64,000 nt of DNA from Sulfurospirillum halorespirans DSM 13726 (GCF_001723605.1 NZ_CP017111.1:1612001-1676000), one strand, 5' to 3'. Positions 20,541-30,326 are shown, counted from the stretch's first letter. Notes: generated from the letters alone by a model not told the origin. Translations and numbers: made by a program.

Positions 20541-21720
20541 TTTCTTTTCCCATCGCTAAAGTGACACTCTCATAGACCAATGCTATGGAGACATTATACT
20601 CACGTGCGGCTTTTTTGCACTCTTCGTATTCGGCTTTGTATTTCACGCGTTTCCCCTCAAAATAGGCACATTTGACGCTAATTTCACCGTAAGGCGTTTT
20701 TACATGTAAAACGTTACGATCCAACGCAATTTTTTGAACCAACGAGCGTCTAAGCCCAATAGAGGTTGTCTCCGAAAAGATAATGCACTTCGCCTCAGCT
20801 TCTTTGTCCAGACCGACTAAGACGCTGAGCTTCACACCCAAACGGTTTTTCTTGGTCGTAATGGCAGTCGTGTAGACATCTTTCACACCCGTTTCAAACA
20901 GTCGCTCTTGTACAAAAGAGAGTATTTCAGGACTCATATCGTCGATATTTGTCTCTAAAATAACCTCTTCGTCCACGCGCTCATCTTCCTCTCCCAAATA
21001 GACACGCAAAATATTGGGAATACTAAAATCTTTATGCCCAATGCCATACCCAATCTTCTCAATCACCAAAGAGGGCTTAGCTTCATACACATCGACATTG
21101 GCTTTGAGAATGGCCGCACCCGTGGGCGTTGTTGTCTCAAAAGGGACGCGATTTAAGGTAACAGGAATATTTTGAAGAATTTCCACTGTCGCAGGAGCAG
21201 GAACAGGAAGTGTGCCGTGCGCGCAGGTGACAAACCCACCGCCTAGCTCAATTTTAGAAGCGATAATCTTCTTTACATGTAAAGCTTCTAAACAGATGGA
21301 AGCTCCCACAATATCGACGATGGAGTCAATCGCACCGACTTCATGGAACCCAATTTCATCAGGTACTTTGCCGTGGATTTTCCCCTCTGCCAAAGCCACT
21401 GTCCAAAACATCTTCAAACTTCGCTCTTTGATACTTTGAGCTAGTGTACTCGCGTTGATGATCGCTTCAATACTTTTAAAGGTTCGATGTTCGTGATGAT
21501 GGGCATGCGTATGCCATGTAGGTGTGAGTTTAACGGTGACTTTCGTTCCGCTAATGCCCATTTTATGGGTTTTTTCAACCACCAATTCAAAGGCAGAATC
21601 CAAAGAGAGTTTGGAGAGTTCTTGCCTTAAATGCGCTTCACTGACGCCTAAATCAAGGAGAGCTCCTAGATTCATATCGCCGCTGATGCCGCTAAAGCAG
21701 TCGTAGTAGAGAACTCTCAT
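20533..21720 (-). CDS. larC: Nickel insertion protein LarC
   Basis: Metallochelatase that inserts nickel into the pincer nucleotide. The 395-residue protein has the N-terminal DCFSGISGDMNLGALLDLG, a histidine-rich loop (HTHAHHHEH at about residues 70-78), then the catalytic-domain motifs EIGFHEVGAIDSIVDIVG and TTTPTGAAILKA, and ETNIDDMSPEIL. It is a single intact frame, unlike the Lactobacillus gene, which needs a frameshift to join its two halves. Two TTTACATGTAAA copies (20699 and 21272) are read as His-Val-Lys in different parts of the protein. Confidence 0.94.
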   Translation of the reverse strand: MRVLYYDCFSGISGDMNLGALLDLGVSEAHLRQELSKLSLDSAFELVVEKTHKMGISGTKVTVKLTPTWHTHAHHHEHRTFKSIEAIINASTLAQSIKERSLKMFWTVALAEGKIHGKVPDEIGFHEVGAIDSIVDIVGASICLEALHVKKIIASKIELGGGFVTCAHGTLPVPAPATVEILQNIPVTLNRVPFETTTPTGAAILKANVDVYEAKPSLVIEKIGYGIGHKDFSIPNILRVYLGEEDERVDEEVILETNIDDMSPEILSFVQERLFETGVKDVYTTAITTKKNRLGVKLSVLVGLDKEAEAKCIIFSETTSIGLRRSLVQKIALDRNVLHVKTPYGEISVKCAYFEGKRVKYKAEYEECKKAAREYNVSIALVYESVTLAMGKENV

Positions 21721-21734
21721 GGTTATCCTTGAAC

Positions 21735-22994
21735 TTAATTACTCACAACTTTTGGAACGGTGATCGAGCCAAAAGGAAGCACGATGATGCTCGCGTTTTC
21801 ACCTTTTTCTTTAATCGCCTCAGCGAGTGCTACATGTAAATCATGGTAAGGCTTTAGATGCACCGCTTTCATCTCTTCATCGCTGAGTTCACTGACCGCC
21901 CAACTTTGCGCCCAAAGGTTGATTTCTGCCATTTTAGCCGCTTTGTGGTAGCCTAGTTTGTAACCGCATTTGATTTTATTGAGCACTTCTTGTGGGCAGT
22001 GAGCGGAGCTCATCAACTTAAAGAACCCCTCTTCACCAATACCTGTACGACACTTCGCAACCATGATAAGAATACCTTTGTCATTGAGGGCCAGTTTACC
22101 ATTATCCAGTGCTTTTTGAGACTGATAGAGGTCAATGTCCATCGGATAGGGCGCAACAGAGATGACAATGTCCGCTTTTTGAGGGATGTTGACACAAAAA
22201 ACTTCATCGGCTTTATCAATCGCGGCGTAAAAGGAATCACTTAAATCGCCTGCCGTTACAGCACAAATGTCATGATCGCTGTCCAAAACCGTCATAATCG
22301 CAAAGACATCAATATGCGTTAACACGCTCATCGCGTCCATCATATCTTCATGAACGGGATTGCCTTTTAAAGAGAGTGCTTGAGCATTAGGATGAAGCGC
22401 TAAGAGGTGATTTTGCTCAATCGTCTCAAATGCTGCAACACCCGGTAAAAACGCTTTTCGTCCCCCCGTATACCCTGCGAAATAGTGCGGCTCTACCGAG
22501 CCAATCGCGCAGACTTTTTTCGCTTCGGCGACGATTTTATTGAGGTACATCTCTGTACCGTTGGTTGATTTACCAAGATAAACCATTGCATCCTTGCGTG
22601 AATCATGGCTCCAGAGACGATTCTTTACATGTAAATCTTCGTAGATCTCTTTTCCCAAGATAAAATGCCACTCTTCTTCGGTGGGTGCTCTATGACAGCC
22701 CGTTGCCACGATAAAATAAATATCTTTCTCTTTAATCTTCGGATAAATACGCGCGAGTACTTTACGTGTTGGAGTAGGGCGTGTGCCATCATTGACGATG
22801 AACACAATGCGCTCATTGGTGTCGATAAAATGATCGAAACTCTCTTTACCAAGAGGCTGAACAAGCGCTTCATCAAGTGCTTGATTGTAGTCAATTTTGA
22901 GAACACTGTTTGGGTTATAAACACCCACCAGTTGCTTCTCACTAATCTCTAACTCAAATGTTTCATCTTTGCCATAGCCAACACTGACGTTCAT
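21735..22994 (-). CDS. larA: Nickel-pincer-dependent racemase LarA
   Basis: Racemase or epimerase of 2-hydroxy acids that uses the nickel-pincer cofactor. The 419-residue protein has NDGTRPTPTRKV, ATGCHRAPTEEE (catalytic His of the first pair) and VEPHYFAGYTGGRKAFLPG followed by IEQNH. These give the second catalytic His, the Lys that is covalently attached to the cofactor, and the nickel-binding His. The LarA superfamily acts on lactate, malate and other hydroxy acids, so the substrate is not settled; neighbouring fumarase and DcuB point to malate as a possibility. A full copy of the palindrome (22624) and a near copy (21831) lie in the gene. Confidence 0.9.
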   Translation of the reverse strand: MNVSVGYGKDETFELEISEKQLVGVYNPNSVLKIDYNQALDEALVQPLGKESFDHFIDTNERIVFIVNDGTRPTPTRKVLARIYPKIKEKDIYFIVATGCHRAPTEEEWHFILGKEIYEDLHVKNRLWSHDSRKDAMVYLGKSTNGTEMYLNKIVAEAKKVCAIGSVEPHYFAGYTGGRKAFLPGVAAFETIEQNHLLALHPNAQALSLKGNPVHEDMMDAMSVLTHIDVFAIMTVLDSDHDICAVTAGDLSDSFYAAIDKADEVFCVNIPQKADIVISVAPYPMDIDLYQSQKALDNGKLALNDKGILIMVAKCRTGIGEEGFFKLMSSAHCPQEVLNKIKCGYKLGYHKAAKMAEINLWAQSWAVSELSDEEMKAVHLKPYHDLHVALAEAIKEKGENASIIVLPFGSITVPKVVSN

Positions 22995-23148
22995 TGCGCA
23001 TCCTTCATTTAGTACTTAATTTTATTTATGTGTTCTCTCAAAAAGTTATATGTGATATTTTATCACCGTTTAGAACTCTAGGAAAACGTTTATCGAAACG
23101 AGTGAATCCCAAAAAAATCAAACACGTTTTAATAAAAATTTTCGATCA

Positions 23149-23182
23149 AAAAAAGATGCGAGAGCCAATTAGCCCTCACATC
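23149..23182 (-). terminator. Terminator of the fumarase operon
   Basis: On the minus strand, GATGTGAGGGC and GCTCTCGCATC form an 11-pair stem (two G-U pairs) with a 6-base loop, followed by seven T. It lies 18 bases after the fumarase beta stop codon. The rest of the 205-base gap to larA shows nothing else. Confidence 0.75.
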
Positions 23183-23199
23183 GTAACGCAAACTGTAAC

Positions 23200-23760
23200 C
23201 TAAAATACTTCGTATTGTGCGCGACCAATTTTATAAAGATCAGCACCATACGTATCGTTGATAACGGTTAAAGGAAAGTCAACGACTTCGAGTCTACGAA
23301 TCGCTTCAGGGCCTAGTTCTGGGTAGGCAATCACTTCAGCACTTTTAATTTGACGCGCAAGAAGTGCGCCCGCACCACCCGTTGCACCAAAATAAATGGC
23401 TTTGGAGTTAACACATGCATCAAGAACTTCTTGGCTTCGTTTACCTTTACCGATCATACCTTTAAGACCTTGCTCATTGATGAGTTTTGGAGAGTAGGAG
23501 TCCATTCTGTAACTGGTTGTAGGACCAGCACTTCCGATTGGATCGCCTGGTTTTGGAGGGGTTGGTCCAACGAAATAAATCACCGCACCTTTCATGTCAA
23601 AAGGAAGGGCTTGACCCGCGTCTAAAAGATCAACCAATTTTTTGTGTGCTGCGTCGCGTGCTGTATAGACAACACCGGTTAAATAAACAATGTCACCTGC
23701 TTTGAGTGGTGTAATATCTGCGTCACTAAGTGGTGCTGTTAAATGATATGTTTTGCTCAT
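23200..23760 (-). CDS. Class I fumarase (tartrate/fumarate hydro-lyase), beta subunit
   Basis: C-terminal subunit of an oxygen-sensitive iron-sulfur hydro-lyase interconverting fumarate and malate. The 186-residue protein carries the swivelling-domain motifs GDIVYLTGVVYTARDAAHKK, GPTTSYRMD and FGATGGAGALLA. Paired with the alpha subunit 10 bases upstream, it is the two-gene form of FumA/TtdAB-type enzymes. Tartrate dehydratase cannot be excluded from sequence, but with DcuB next door and the phylum's reductive C4 metabolism, fumarase is the likelier role. Confidence 0.9.
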   Translation of the reverse strand: MSKTYHLTAPLSDADITPLKAGDIVYLTGVVYTARDAAHKKLVDLLDAGQALPFDMKGAVIYFVGPTPPKPGDPIGSAGPTTSYRMDSYSPKLINEQGLKGMIGKGKRSQEVLDACVNSKAIYFGATGGAGALLARQIKSAEVIAYPELGPEAIRRLEVVDFPLTVINDTYGADLYKIGRAQYEVF

Positions 23761-23770
23761 GGTAGTCTCC

Positions 23771-24622
23771 TTATAGCTTGATATGCATGTGACGTGAACT
23801 GTGGCATTGAACGTTAACGCTCACTGGCAAGCTCGCAATATGGCAAGGGTTTTTCTCGATGTGAACACCAAGAACGGTATTTGTTCCGCCCATACCCATA
23901 GCACCGATACCTAAGTTGTTAAGAAGTACCATTAATTCTTCTTCCATTGATTCTAAAACAGGGTCACTGTTTTTGCTTCCGAGCTCTCTAAAAAGAGCAT
24001 GTTTAGAAGAAATTACCGCTTTTTCAAAGGTTCCACCAATACCAACACCAACGGTGAGTGGAGGACAAGGATTTGGACCCGCATCGGAAATCACTTGTTT
24101 AACGTATTCGATGATACCTTTTCTTCCTTTTGCAGGAGGGAATACGGTAGCTCTTGAAACGTTCTCAGAACCGCCACCTTTTGCTGCGTATTCAATGTCT
24201 AAGCTATCGCCTTCAACAAGGTCAAAATGGATGATCGCTGGAAGGTTGTAACCGACTTCGTCTTTAAGGTTAGCACGTGTGTCCCAATGACAGGTAGACG
24301 CTCTTAAATAACCCTCTTTATACCCTTGTTCTGTTCCCTCGTTGATCGCTTTTTTCAAGCTACCGCCAACCACTTTAACATCTTCGCCGACTTTGACAAA
24401 GAAGACGGCTAAGCCTGTATCTTGACACAAAGGTCTCTCTTCATTTTTTGCGATGTCTGCATTTTCCAAAATCTGCTTCAACACCTGTTTACAGACTTCA
24501 CTTTTCTCATTTTTATAGGCATCTTCCAATGCTTTGTAAGCATCTTTTGGCAAGTTGGTTGCGCTGAAAAGGATCATATCCTTTACACTCTTGACGATCT
24601 CTTCGTACTTGATTTCTCTCAT
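23771..24622 (-). CDS. Class I fumarase (tartrate/fumarate hydro-lyase), alpha subunit
   Basis: Iron-sulfur subunit of the two-part hydro-lyase, 283 residues from MREIKYEE. Cys66 (RPLCQDTG), Cys186 (GPNPCPPLTVG) and a C-terminal Cys (260 or 273) are the cluster ligand candidates; GGGSENVSRA and GIGAMGMGGTNTVLG are family motifs. I chose the start at 24622 because GGAGAGG lies seven bases upstream; an open extension to 24703 has no such site. It is the first gene of the alpha-beta pair. Confidence 0.92.
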   Translation of the reverse strand: MREIKYEEIVKSVKDMILFSATNLPKDAYKALEDAYKNEKSEVCKQVLKQILENADIAKNEERPLCQDTGLAVFFVKVGEDVKVVGGSLKKAINEGTEQGYKEGYLRASTCHWDTRANLKDEVGYNLPAIIHFDLVEGDSLDIEYAAKGGGSENVSRATVFPPAKGRKGIIEYVKQVISDAGPNPCPPLTVGVGIGGTFEKAVISSKHALFRELGSKNSDPVLESMEEELMVLLNNLGIGAMGMGGTNTVLGVHIEKNPCHIASLPVSVNVQCHSSRHMHIKL

Positions 24623-24726
24623 TTTACCTCTCCGAAAAAGTTGGTTTTTGGTTAAAACTGATTTTAAGCACTTTACAAAAGTACCAAAAATCAATTTTAT
24701 CATCTTCTAACCCAAAACAGTGGGTT

Positions 24727-24828
24727 AGAGGTGCTTGGTTGAGTTTACATTAAAAGGAGAGCACCTCTAGAGATCTTTACATGTAAAGATCTCTAAAAAA
24801 GCTTCTGCCCCAAATATCGGGGCAGAAA
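24727..24828. terminator. Structured intergenic region with dcuB terminator
   Basis: Three inverted structures in a row between dcuB and the fumarase alpha gene. AGAGGTGCT (24727-24735) pairs with AGCACCTCT (24760-24768). A 28-base perfect palindrome centred on ACATGT follows at 24768-24795. TTCTGCCCC and GGGGCAGAA (24803-24827) then form a strong hairpin followed by a T-run on the minus strand, which is the dcuB terminator. Confidence 0.75.
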
Positions 24829-24838
24829 AGGGATTGTG

Positions 24839-26200
24839 TTAGATCAAACCGTAAAGTTTTGCAAACAAGAAACCACAACAACATGCAGTCGTTACACCCA
24901 CAAAGCCTGGTAAGATAAAGCTGTGATTGATAACGAATTTACCGATTTTAGTCGTACCTGCACGATCGAATGCAAGGGCCGCGATGTCGCTTGGGTATGT
25001 TGGAAGAATCCAGTAACCATACGCTGCAGCAGCAAACGCAGCGATCATACCTGGTGCTACACCCACCGCAAGAGCGATTGGAACCATAGCTGAAACAGCC
25101 GCCGCTTGTGAGTTGATGAGTTTAGAGATAAGGATCAAAACAACCGCATATGCCCATGGATAAACTTTGACAAGATCACCCATGCTTGCTTTAATATCAG
25201 CTGTGTGCGCGCCAAACATTGTTGAAGTCATCCAAGCGATACCAAAAACAGCGATAACCGCAGTCATACCTGCTTTAAAGACATCACTCTCAACAACAGT
25301 TTTTGATTTAAGATCAGCGACAATATAGATAGCAGCTGCAACGGCTAACATAAACATTTGAATGGCATCAACCATTGAAAGTGGTGTTAATTTACCTTTG
25401 ATAGTAAAGGTTGGAACCAATGCAGGGAACATACCAAGGATCGCGATAACAGCGATGGTACCAAGGAAAAGCCATACAGAGATGTATTGTTTACGTGTAA
25501 AGACTTTATCAAGGAGTGTAGCCGTTGAACCGTAAACGTATTTTTTAGCTTCAGGATCTTTGATAAGCTCTTGGAACTCAGGATCTTTATCCAAGTCTTT
25601 ACCTCTGTACATACTCACAAAACCAACAACCAAAACACCGATCAATGCTGAAGGCATTGTGATTTGAAGGAGTTGAATAAGACCTAGATCTTGACCGTTT
25701 ACTAAAGGGTGTCCTTTCATAAGCGCGATCATAGAAACAACCGCAACCGATGCAGGAGAGATCATAATACCCATTTGCGCGGCAATTGTACTTGCTGCCA
25801 TAGCGCGTTCTGGTCTATTGCCTGTTTTAATAGAAATATCATAAATAATAGGAAGCAATGTATAAACAACGTGTCCTGTACCACAAAGGAAAGTCAAGAT
25901 AATCGTTGTAAGCGGTGCCAAAACAGTAACATAACGAGGATGTTTTCTGAGTAATTTCTCCGCTTGTTGTAACATAACATCCAAACCACCAGATGCTTGA
26001 AGAGCCGCACCCGCACAGACAACGGAAAGCATAACCAACATAACATCAATTGGTGGCTTACCTGGTGCTAAACCAAATCCAAATACAAAGATAATAACAC
26101 CAACCCCACCAATAAGTCCGAGTGCTATACCACTTTTTCTTGCAGCAAAGAACAAGACGACCAATACTACAAGCAACTGTATCCAAAACATGCTTGACAT
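24839..26200 (-). CDS. dcuB: Anaerobic C4-dicarboxylate transporter DcuB
   Basis: Fumarate/succinate antiporter of the inner membrane, 453 residues with about 12 hydrophobic segments. The sequence follows DcuB rather than DcuA: LAPGKPPIDVMLV, CGTGHVVYTLLPIIYD, RPERAMAASTIAAQMGI, RGKDLDKDPEFQ and SFILPGFVGV. It supplies fumarate for fumarate respiration and exports succinate. It is divergent from a sensor kinase that may control it. No palindrome occurs in this gene. Confidence 0.95.
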   Translation of the reverse strand: MSSMFWIQLLVVLVVLFFAARKSGIALGLIGGVGVIIFVFGFGLAPGKPPIDVMLVMLSVVCAGAALQASGGLDVMLQQAEKLLRKHPRYVTVLAPLTTIILTFLCGTGHVVYTLLPIIYDISIKTGNRPERAMAASTIAAQMGIMISPASVAVVSMIALMKGHPLVNGQDLGLIQLLQITMPSALIGVLVVGFVSMYRGKDLDKDPEFQELIKDPEAKKYVYGSTATLLDKVFTRKQYISVWLFLGTIAVIAILGMFPALVPTFTIKGKLTPLSMVDAIQMFMLAVAAAIYIVADLKSKTVVESDVFKAGMTAVIAVFGIAWMTSTMFGAHTADIKASMGDLVKVYPWAYAVVLILISKLINSQAAAVSAMVPIALAVGVAPGMIAAFAAAAYGYWILPTYPSDIAALAFDRAGTTKIGKFVINHSFILPGFVGVTTACCCGFLFAKLYGLI

Positions 26201-26342
26201 GAAAACCCCTTTGAGATAATTTTTTATATTTTAACTTTAACTTAGAGCTAAAATATAATTTTCAGATAGCATTATATTCTCCGATTTAGGATATAAATGA
26301 GACCTTTTTGCTAATATAACAAAAAAATAAGTCTGGAAACCA

Positions 26343-28529
26343 ATGTTAAACTTAAAAATAATTATTATTTTATTTATTTACAGCTCTTTTTTATTTTCAA
26401 ATGAAATTCTGCTGCTTCACTCCTACAACAAAGGACTCAAATGGAGTGATGGAATTTCGCGTGGTGTGGAAAATATTATGCAAAAGCATCCGCAATATGA
26501 ACTTACAACAGAGTATATGGATAGTAAAAAAATAGAATCCGAACATTACTTCGAAGAGCTGCTCGATCTTTATAAAAAGAAATTTAGAAATCGACGCTAC
26601 AAAGCCGTCATCGTAGCCGATAACTATGCTTATGAATTCGCCCTTAAATATCAGCATGAGCTTTTTCCTAAAACACCGATCATCTTTTGTGGTGTTGAAA
26701 ACTTTAATCCCAAAGATATTAATGATACGATGAAGCAGTATGTCACGGGTGTTGTAGAGTATAAAGATATACGTAAAAACCTCGAATTGATCTATCAACT
26801 CTTTCCTGCCATTAAAATGGTATACATTATAAGCGATGATGCGTACTCTTCCTTGGTGATCAAAGATCAGATAATTGATGAGTCCAATAATTTTCAAGAT
26901 AAATTCCGTGTCGTATTTGACAATCAGATCGATTTTGATGCAATTGACGCTAAAATTGAAAAACTTCCAAAACACAGCGCCATTTTGTTTACCAGTTTTT
27001 ATCGAGATATGAATGATAAGTATGTTCCCTATTACAAACTCCAAGCCTTTTTTCAACGCTCGCCTTATCCTATCTTTGCACTTAATCATATCCATGTCGG
27101 CGAAGGGGTTATTGGCGGCTATATGGTCAATCCTTATGAACAAGGAATGATTGCTGCTAAAAAAGCGTTTGAGCTGATTAATGGCAAAAAAATCAGCTCA
27201 CTGCCTGTAGAAATACCCAAAGGGACCTACTTTTTTGATAATAATATTTTGCGAAAATACGCTATTTCGCTTAACGATATTCCTACTCCTGCTGAAGTCC
27301 TAAATGGCGTTGAGAGCTTTTACGAAAAACACCGTAAATTTGTGGAGAATGCGTTTGCATTGATGCCCCTGTTGCTTTTGCTGACCACCATTTTGGTTTT
27401 AAACATTATCAAACGTATTTCACTGGAAAAAGAGCTTTTGCGCCAGAATAAACTGGACTATGTTCTACTCAACAACATCCAAAGTGCCATTTTTTGGAAA
27501 GCAAACGATGGTATTATCTTAGGATGTAATGATCTTTTATGCCATATTTTAGAGCGTGAGAAGATTGATATTATTGGAAAACACGTACGTGACGTGATGC
27601 CAACCATTTGCGATGCGGTTCAAGAGGTACCGCTTGATTGTCCAACCAGTGCTGAAATTGAGATGCACATTCCCTATAAAGATAAGATCATTTTCTCTGT
27701 TCGCAGAACCTATTATAAGGATGAGAACAACCAAGAAGCGGGCGTTGTCACCATTCTTACAGATATTACCGAGAAAAAGCGCATTGATACCGAGCACAAA
27801 CGCCATGAGCAGTTTGTTATTCAACGCTCCAAACAATCCGAAGTAGGGGAGATGATCGCCAGCATTGCGCATCAGTGGAAAACGCCGTTGGTTGAGATCT
27901 CCGCCATTGCGCAAGAACTCATCTACAAACGTCGCAAAAAACCTTTGGATGAAGAAGATACCCAAAAATTTGTCGATGACATTATGACCCAAGTCAAATA
28001 CATGTCCAACACCATCGATGATTTTAGACAATTCATCAAACCTTCGTCGATGCAAACCGCCTTTGATGTCAGAGAAGCGATTGATACGCTTTTAACCGTT
28101 GTCAACCATAATGTCAAATACAACTATATTACGATCCATATCGTCCAAAAACAGCAAGGAATACTCTTAGCTTTTGGTTACCCTAATGAATTTAAACAGT
28201 GCGTTTTAAACATCATTAATAATGCAAAAGATAGTATTGTGAAAAGAAGAGAAACACACAGCATTGATGGTATTATTGACATTGAGCTTGATAGCGACGA
28301 AAACAACATCTATCTCTCCATCAGTGATGATGGATGTGGGATTGAAAAAAGCAAACTCGAATCCATTTTTGATCCATTTATGAGCACTAAAGCCAATGGC
28401 GATGGCTTTGGACTCTATATGGCGCGTTTGATCATTGAAGATAAAATGGGTGGTAAAATTATCGCTAAACAGAAAAAGAGTGGTGCACAAATTTTTATCA
28501 CCATTCAAAAAGCTAAAGGAGATGCATGA
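26343..28529 (+). CDS. Sensor histidine kinase with periplasmic binding-protein-like sensor
   Basis: Membrane sensor of 728 residues. After a signal or anchor at residues 4-18, residues 20-330 form an ABC-type substrate-binding-like sensor domain (starting EILLLHSYNKGLKWSDGI). A transmembrane helix follows at about 336-356, a PAS domain at about 370-475, then a histidine kinase core with phospho-acceptor His510 (IASIAHQWKTPL) and the ATP-binding motifs NIINNAKDS, DDGCGIE and GDGFGLYMAR. Its stop overlaps the response regulator start as ATGA. Divergent orientation to dcuB suggests, but does not prove, that it senses a dicarboxylate or related ligand. Confidence 0.9.
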   Translation: MLNLKIIIILFIYSSFLFSNEILLLHSYNKGLKWSDGISRGVENIMQKHPQYELTTEYMDSKKIESEHYFEELLDLYKKKFRNRRYKAVIVADNYAYEFALKYQHELFPKTPIIFCGVENFNPKDINDTMKQYVTGVVEYKDIRKNLELIYQLFPAIKMVYIISDDAYSSLVIKDQIIDESNNFQDKFRVVFDNQIDFDAIDAKIEKLPKHSAILFTSFYRDMNDKYVPYYKLQAFFQRSPYPIFALNHIHVGEGVIGGYMVNPYEQGMIAAKKAFELINGKKISSLPVEIPKGTYFFDNNILRKYAISLNDIPTPAEVLNGVESFYEKHRKFVENAFALMPLLLLLTTILVLNIIKRISLEKELLRQNKLDYVLLNNIQSAIFWKANDGIILGCNDLLCHILEREKIDIIGKHVRDVMPTICDAVQEVPLDCPTSAEIEMHIPYKDKIIFSVRRTYYKDENNQEAGVVTILTDITEKKRIDTEHKRHEQFVIQRSKQSEVGEMIASIAHQWKTPLVEISAIAQELIYKRRKKPLDEEDTQKFVDDIMTQVKYMSNTIDDFRQFIKPSSMQTAFDVREAIDTLLTVVNHNVKYNYITIHIVQKQQGILLAFGYPNEFKQCVLNIINNAKDSIVKRRETHSIDGIIDIELDSDENNIYLSISDDGCGIEKSKLESIFDPFMSTKANGDGFGLYMARLIIEDKMGGKIIAKQKKSGAQIFITIQKAKGDA

Positions 28530-29176
28530 AACTATTGGTCTTAGAGGACAATGAACGCTTAGCCAATCTGATTGTCGAAGCATTAGAGCAAAAAAAATAC
28601 CATGTCGATCTTTTTAGCGATGGCAAACTTGCCCTCGAAGCCATCGACAATGGGTATGACTGCTTTATCCTTGACATCAACGTTCCAGGCATGGATGGGC
28701 TCAGCCTTCTTAAAGAGATTCGCACGATGGATAATGCCACGCCTGCCATTATCATCAGCGCCAACGTTGAACTCGACACCATCCAAGAAGCGTACAGCAA
28801 AGGATGCGATGAATACCTCAAGAAACCGTTTTACATGTACGAATTAGAGACCAAGATAGAGCGGCTCTGTAAACCCAAAATCTGCCTAGTTGCGCTACCC
28901 GATGGCTTTACGTATTCTATGGAGCACGAACAGTTAGTTGATGGTAGCGGCGAAGAGGTTAAGCTGGCTAAAAAAGAGATTCTTCTTCTGAATCTCTTTA
29001 CAAAAAATCTCAATAAAAACATCTCGTTTGAACGCATTGAACAGTATGTTTGGGGTGGAGAGCTAACCACCACAGAGAATATTCGAGCCCTAGTCAAGCG
29101 GCTTCGTAAAAAACTTCCTGAAGATACCATTGAAAATCAAGGTGGCATCGGATACCGTCTCAATTATGAACATTAA
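28526..29176 (+). CDS. OmpR-family response regulator
   Basis: 216-residue two-domain regulator. The receiver has phosphoacceptor Asp50 (FILDINVPGMDG), and Lys100-Pro101 at its end; the C-terminal winged helix contains KKEILLLNLFTKN and TTENIRALVKRLRKKL followed by GIGYRLNY, the wing of OmpR/PhoB proteins. It is the cognate partner of the overlapping sensor kinase. Targets may include dcuB and the MFS carrier downstream. Confidence 0.93.
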   Translation: MKLLVLEDNERLANLIVEALEQKKYHVDLFSDGKLALEAIDNGYDCFILDINVPGMDGLSLLKEIRTMDNATPAIIISANVELDTIQEAYSKGCDEYLKKPFYMYELETKIERLCKPKICLVALPDGFTYSMEHEQLVDGSGEEVKLAKKEILLLNLFTKNLNKNISFERIEQYVWGGELTTTENIRALVKRLRKKLPEDTIENQGGIGYRLNYEH

Positions 29177-30326
29177 AGCCTTTTTTGCCACACGCGAACA
29201 ACTGCTCTACTTATTTGCAGCAGCCGTTCCGATCGCTTTTACTGCATGGAATTCGCTTCTGAATAACTTTGCCATTGAATCCGCGCAATTTGATGGCGAA
29301 AAAATCGGTCTGCTTCAAAGCATTCGTGAGGTTCCTGGACTTTTAGCCTTTAGTATCGTCTTTGTTTTGCTCATCTTTCGTCAGCAAAATGCGGCATATC
29401 TTTCTCTGTTTCTTCTGGGGCTTGGTACACTTTTGACGGGTTTTTTCCCTACGACACTGGGGCTTTACACCACAACGCTGATTATGTCTGTTGGCTTTCA
29501 CTACTTAGAAACGCTCAATAACTCGCTCAGTCTGCAATGGATCGACACGAAAAATGCTCCCTCTTTTTTGGGTAAACTCTCAGCCATTCGCTCCTTTATT
29601 GGGCTTGCAACATTAGCCACTCTGTATGTGCTGATGAAATTTTTTAATGTCGGCTATGTCGGTATTTACGTGCTCAGCGGTGGCTTGACGATGTTTTTAG
29701 CCCTTGTCGCATGGCTGGGATTTGAGCATTTTAAAGACGATGTACTGCAAGAGACCAAACTCTTTATGCGCAAAAAATATTGGATCTTTTACGTGTTAAC
29801 ATTTTTAGCAGGGGCACGTCGTCAGATTGTCGTTGTCTTTGCAGGTTTTTTACTTGTTGAGAAATTTCACTTTACGGTCGAAAACATGGTGCTTTTACTC
29901 ATTACCAATACCGTGTTAAATATGATTTTCGCCCCTTATGCGGGTAAGCTGATTGAACGTTTTGGTGAAAAACTCTCGTTACGCATCGAATATCTGAGCA
30001 TTGTTCTCATTTTTATCCTGTATGGTTTGGTACAATCACAAAGTATGGCGGTGTCACTTTACATTTTAGACAATCTCTTTTTTACGATTGCCATCGCCCT
30101 GAAGACCTATTTTCAAAAAATAGCCGATCCCAAAGATATTGCGATCACTTCAGGTGTTGGTTTTACGATTAACCATATTGCGGCGGTTTTTCTGCCTTTT
30201 ACGTTGGGTATCGTTTGGATTTACTCGCACAGCGCAGTCTTTTTCATAGGGGCTGCCATTGCGGTGGTTTCGTTTGTTTTGACATTTTTTATTGCTAAAA
30301 AGGAGCAGGGTTGCGTTTACATGTAA
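29166..30326 (+). CDS. MFS transporter
   Basis: Inner-membrane carrier of 386 residues with about 11-12 hydrophobic helices, of the major facilitator fold (first-half loop APSFLGKLSAIRSF; second-half loop APYAGKLIERFGEKLSLR). The substrate is unknown. I start it at MNIKAFFATREQ, which overlaps the end of the response regulator by 11 bases; an in-frame start further upstream would overlap more. The last three codons, TAC ATG TAA, are the iterated palindrome itself (30317-30326), so the repeat supplies the stop codon. Confidence 0.82.
   Translation: MNIKAFFATREQLLYLFAAAVPIAFTAWNSLLNNFAIESAQFDGEKIGLLQSIREVPGLLAFSIVFVLLIFRQQNAAYLSLFLLGLGTLLTGFFPTTLGLYTTTLIMSVGFHYLETLNNSLSLQWIDTKNAPSFLGKLSAIRSFIGLATLATLYVLMKFFNVGYVGIYVLSGGLTMFLALVAWLGFEHFKDDVLQETKLFMRKKYWIFYVLTFLAGARRQIVVVFAGFLLVEKFHFTVENMVLLLITNTVLNMIFAPYAGKLIERFGEKLSLRIEYLSIVLIFILYGLVQSQSMAVSLYILDNLFFTIAIALKTYFQKIADPKDIAITSGVGFTINHIAAVFLPFTLGIVWIYSHSAVFFIGAAIAVVSFVLTFFIAKKEQGCVYM

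Noticed and set aside
22994-23203. Plus-strand reading frame of 69 codons between larA and fumarase
   Set aside because: It has no clear ribosome binding site, an odd composition, and it covers the fumarase terminator hairpin.
26397-27143. Long minus-strand frame (248 codons) inside the sensor kinase
   Set aside because: Its translation has no domain pattern and the kinase on the other strand is unmistakable.
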